Positions 61,461 through 64,000 of a DNA stretch of 64,000 nt are shown here, piece after piece (position 1 is the first letter of the stretch; each line of letters begins with the position of its first letter). The position numbers were made by a program, and so were the translations under genes. Source of the DNA: Rhodoblastus sp963704565 (lineage in GTDB: Bacteria > Pseudomonadota > Alphaproteobacteria > Rhizobiales > Beijerinckiaceae). The notes beneath the pieces are model-generated. The model saw nothing but the letters and a program-made list of their open reading frames with translations, did no database searches and had not been told where the DNA came from. The stretch covers positions 3,906,001-3,970,000 of the forward strand of contig OY969917.1 in assembly GCA_963704565.1 (NCBI GenBank), read 5' to 3'.

Positions 61461-62185
61461 ATGAAAACGACATCAGCAATTCTCAGCGCGATATCCATCG
61501 CCAGCGCAATGGCGTCAACGTCAGTCAACGCTGGGACCATCGTCGTGACTTCGATTTCGGCTTTCAATTCCGCCACGACCGGAGTCATCGACGGCGATTT
61601 TTCGGATGTGCCCACGCCATATTCCGGCAATCCAGGCGAGGGGCACCTTCGGGTCTTACAGTACGCTTTCGGGATACGCCAGCCTTCAGGGCGTTTCGTT
61701 TAGCACGCCGAATTCGGGCGGCGCGGTCAATGTCAATTCGGCTTTTTTTTTACAGCTCGAGCGATCTTTCGGCGCCCTATGCAGTGAACTCCGTCTATTC
61801 GGGCTCCGCGCCGGACGTTATCACAATCACGCTGCCTGTCGCCGAGACGGCTTTCGCTCTGGACTTTACGACACTGTTTAGTTCGACAACCGCCACATTT
61901 GCCTTGGGTAATGGCTTTACGACGAGCGTATCCGATACGGTCACCTATCCGAACACGCCAGAGTTTATAGGATTTGTGTCGAACACGCCGTTCACCACGC
62001 TCACGATAAGCGTGCCCAGCCAGCAGTCGATCGTCGTGGCCGATTTTGCCCTCGGCAGTTGGAACGGAATCTCTGCGGTTCCCGAGCCCAGCACTTGGGC
62101 GATGATGCTGGCTGGTTTCGCCGGACTCGGTTTCGCTGGCTACAGGCGGAAAACGAAGAACGCGGCATTGCTGGCCGGCGCATAA
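61461..62185 (+). pseudogene. PEP-CTERM exported protein gene with two +1 shifts
   Basis: The joined product has a signal peptide (MKTTSAILSAISIASAMAS), a Ser/Thr/Gly-rich secreted body and a C-terminal PEP-CTERM anchor (VPEPSTWAMMLAGFAGLG, then basic YRRKTKNA). It is encoded in three frames: the first shift is an extra G in GGGG at 61640-61643 (restoring GEGTFGSYSTLSG), the second an extra T in the T9 run at 61743-61751 (restoring NSAFFYSSSDLS). PEP-CTERM proteins are sorted by exosortase to the cell surface, often with exopolysaccharide. No exosortase gene is in the window. Confidence 0.75.
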
Positions 62186-62210
62186 TTGACGTCGTCCTCT
62201 CGACCCAGCC

Positions 62211-62240
62211 AAGGACCGCCGCAAGGCGGTCCTTCCTTTT
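62211..62240 (+). terminator. Rho-independent terminator after the PEP-CTERM gene
   Basis: AAGGACCGCC, GCAA loop, GGCGGTCCTT and a following CCTTTT tract form a perfect 10-bp stem 25 bases after the stop. Confidence 0.85.
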
Positions 62241-62592
62241 GCCATCAATTCATCCGAGCGGCTCCTTCGAGCCGCAACCGCCCGCGGCGGTGCAATCTTA
62301 ACCCACCTATTCGTGACGCGCCAGGTTGACGCGGTAAACCCAAGCCTCGCTGATGCAGGCTAACGAGGGGGATTCCCATTAAAGGGCTCTTCTTCGCTCT
62401 ATCAACGCCGGAGCGAAATTCGGCCATCGGGGCGGAGTAAAATCCGGCCAGTTGACGGCTAGGTAAGAGACGGCTGGGAGATCAAATTGGCCCGGGCGCA
62501 ATGGCCCAAACGAGAGCGGCGATTTCGGCGGATTTCTCCTTTTGATGCGCCAAGCGGCCCGTACCGCCGACGCTCAGAAACTTCCGCTCCCT
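62241..62592. other. Non-coding stretch, possible IS remnants
   Basis: This segment has no supported gene. Short blocks such as AAATTCGGCCATCGGGGC and AAAATCCGGCCAGTTGACGG near 62414-62457 look like worn insertion-sequence ends. It ends where similarity to the first IS91-type copy begins. Confidence 0.35.
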
Positions 62593-62678
62593 GCCGTTGG
62601 ACTAAACCGCTTTCGCGGTAGGGGCGGCGAGAAGCGGCGAGATTCGTGATCGTGCAATTCCTGAGGCGACGCGGCTGA

Positions 62679-62719
62679 CCTGTCTCAAAATCGTGGGGTT
62701 CAACCCCATGCGAGACAGG
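62679..62719. repeat. Nested palindrome upstream of the recombinase gene, copy 2
   Basis: Same CCTGTCTC/GAGACAGG outer arms and TGGGGTT/AACCCCA inner arms as in copy 1, just before the recombinase ATG at 62730. Confidence 0.65.
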
Positions 62720-62729
62720 AGCTTTCGCG

Positions 62730-63605
62730 ATGATCGACAAGCCAAACAGCCCATTGCGCCAGCGCATGACCGAGGACATGACGGCGCGCCGCTTCACCGA
62801 GAAGGTCCAGAAGGACTACATCCGCCACGTGCGGAACTTCGCGGTCTTTCTCCGCCGTTCGCCGGACGCCGCCACGGCCGAGGACGTTCGGCTCTTCCAG
62901 CTGCATATGGCCAATCGGCAGATCGGCGCGCCGACCATCAACGCCGCCGTCGCCGCGCTGCGGTTCTTCTTCAACGTCACGCTCGAACGGCCTGAACTCG
63001 CCCGCCATCTCGCTGGCGTGCATAAGCCGCGCAGGGCGCCGGTGGTGCTGAACCAGGAGGAGGTGGCCCGCCTCCTCGAAGCCGCGCCCGGCCTCAAGTA
63101 CAAGGCCGCCTTCGGCGTCGCCTATGGCGCGGGATTGCGCGTCTCCGAGGTCGTGGCGCTCAAGGTGTCGGACATCGACAGCAAGCGCATGACCTTGCGG
63201 GTCGAGCAGGGCAAGGGTCAGCGCGACCGCTATGTCATGCTCTCGCCGCAACTGCTCGAATGGCTGCGCGACTGGTGGCGGGCGGCGCGGCCCCAGGCCT
63301 GGCTGTTTCCCGGGCAGAACCCGGTCAACCCGATGTCGGCGCGCCAGTTGAGCCGCGTTGTGCGCGAAACGGCGCGGACAGCTGGCATCGCCAAGCGCGT
63401 GTCGCCCCACACCCTGCGGCACAGCTTCGCCACCCATCTGCTCGAACAGAACGTCGACATCCGCGTCATCCAGGTCCTGCTCGGACACGCCAAGCTGGAG
63501 ACGACGGCGCTTTACACCCGCGTCGCCGTCAACACGATCCGCGACGTCACCAGCCCGCTGGAAAAGCTCACCGCGAACCTCACCGGGCGCGCGCCGCCCG
63601 TTTGA
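62730..63605 (+). CDS. Tyrosine recombinase of the IS91-type element, copy 2
   Basis: The 291-residue protein is identical in sequence to the copy at 58483-59358, with the same Arg, His-x-x-Arg, His and Tyr catalytic residues (SPHTLRHSFATHL, LLGHAKLETT, ALYTRV). Identity over the full length indicates a recent duplication or gene conversion between the two copies. Confidence 0.93.
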   Translation: MIDKPNSPLRQRMTEDMTARRFTEKVQKDYIRHVRNFAVFLRRSPDAATAEDVRLFQLHMANRQIGAPTINAAVAALRFFFNVTLERPELARHLAGVHKPRRAPVVLNQEEVARLLEAAPGLKYKAAFGVAYGAGLRVSEVVALKVSDIDSKRMTLRVEQGKGQRDRYVMLSPQLLEWLRDWWRAARPQAWLFPGQNPVNPMSARQLSRVVRETARTAGIAKRVSPHTLRHSFATHLLEQNVDIRVIQVLLGHAKLETTALYTRVAVNTIRDVTSPLEKLTANLTGRAPPV

Positions 63606-63615
63606 CGCACGCCGC

Positions 63616-64000
63616 ATGCCGCAGCCTCATCTTGAAGTCGCCGACATTTTTCACGCCCATGGCGCGGACTGGCGCAAGGCCAACGCCGGTCATGTCAGCC
63701 TCGCCCAATTGAAGGCGATGTCGGCGATCGAAAACTGCCGCACCTCCGCGCTCGGCGGTCATGTCGAGCGCTGCGAGGACTGCGCGCATACGCGCATCTC
63801 CTATAACTCCTGCCGCAACCGCCATTGTCCCAAGTGTCAGGCCGCCGCCGCCCGACAATGGCTGGCAGAACGAGAAGCCGAACTGCTGCCGGCTCCCTAT
63901 TTCCACGTCGTCTTCACCGTGCCGGCCGCGGTCGCGGCGATCGCTTTCCAGAACAAGGCCGTCGTCTACGATCTGCTGTTCAAGGCGGCGGCCGAGACCC
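63616..64000 (+). CDS. IS91-family transposase, copy 2 (5' part)
   Basis: The first 128 codons are present, including the zinc-finger region CEDCAHTRISYNSCRNRHCP, and run off the window end. It differs from copy 1 by one residue in this part (MPQPHLEV here, MPRPHLEV there). No break is visible in the portion seen. Confidence 0.9.
   Translation, partial: MPQPHLEVADIFHAHGADWRKANAGHVSLAQLKAMSAIENCRTSALGGHVERCEDCAHTRISYNSCRNRHCPKCQAAAARQWLAEREAELLPAPYFHVVFTVPAAVAAIAFQNKAVVYDLLFKAAAET

Larger units (their letters stand above)
62593..64000 (+). mobile_element. IS91-family element, copy 2, cut by the window edge
   Basis: This segment matches copy 1 (59495 down to 58088) in inverted orientation without an insertion or deletion over 1408 bp; one G to A change was found near the transposase start. 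The rest of the element lies outside the window. Confidence 0.85.

Noticed and set aside
1..64000. CRISPR arrays, rRNA operons or prophage modules
   Set aside because: No regular repeat-spacer pattern, no rRNA sequence and no phage structural genes were recognised anywhere in the window.

Overview
The window is high-GC DNA from an alphaproteobacterium, most likely a methylotrophic or methanotrophic member of the Hyphomicrobiales (Beijerinckiaceae/Methylocystaceae type). Support comes from a circularly permuted two-piece tmRNA gene with an ANDNY-type tag, a CtrA-type TTAA-N7-TTAA box, an alphaproteobacterial-style suf cluster, the sspB/DUF4169/ribbon-helix-helix neighbourhood, and an MxaD-like protein paired with a YVTN beta-propeller. 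Genus and species cannot be fixed from the sequence alone.

Layout. 1-3.2 kb: a tail-anchored J-domain gene split by an IS5-type element that carries both terminal repeats and a probable TTA target duplication, then a frameshifted tyrA-like gene. 3.2-6.6 kb: a small lipoprotein and a four-gene operon (roadblock, di-iron MBL-fold, OmpA-like and membrane-anchored roadblock proteins) behind a CtrA-like box. 6.6-18.4 kb: an SDR, a 1351-residue Pls/PosA-type adenylation protein, a GYF_2 membrane protein, a MarR regulator, an amidase, a metallophosphoesterase, a histone-deacetylase-like hydrolase and an L,D-transpeptidase lipoprotein. 19.0-25.7 kb: the Fe-S assembly operon (a class V desulfurase, sufB, sufC, sufD, sufS and a DUF59 gene). 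25.7-34.9 kb: YVTN/MxaD-like pair, pyrE, rarA, a RelB-YafQ toxin-antitoxin module, crcB, a pseudouridine synthase and kup.

34.9-38.3 kb is a zinc-homeostasis block (G3E GTPase with His-rich loop, znuA, zur, znuB) around a candidate Zur box, with no ATPase gene. 38.3-45.6 kb holds a TadG-like vWA protein, a UvrD/PcrA helicase and an AsmA-like gene with two +1 shifts. 45.6-47.4 kb holds three overlapping ribbon-helix-helix frames produced by a 155-bp tandem repeat, DUF4169, sspB and ssrA, which places the tmRNA next to the adaptor that recognises its tag. 47.5-56.8 kb carries a Crp/Fnr regulator divergent from a sulfatase, a Ca2+/H+ exchanger, and an ArsR-rhodanese pair divergent from an RND pump across a near-perfect palindrome.

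56.9-64.0 kb is a mobile-element island. Two inverted copies of an IS91-family element (tyrosine recombinase plus Y2 transposase) bracket 3.1 kb containing an IS5 fragment, an ISNCY/IS1202-like element with an in-frame TAG, and a frameshifted PEP-CTERM gene. Five single-base shifts in three genes, at least three of them in or next to homopolymer runs, leave open whether these genes are truly broken or carry sequencing errors. The most promising little-described units are the roadblock/MBL/OmpA operon, the Pls-like synthetase, the 155-bp ribbon-helix-helix array and the ssrA-sspB neighbourhood.
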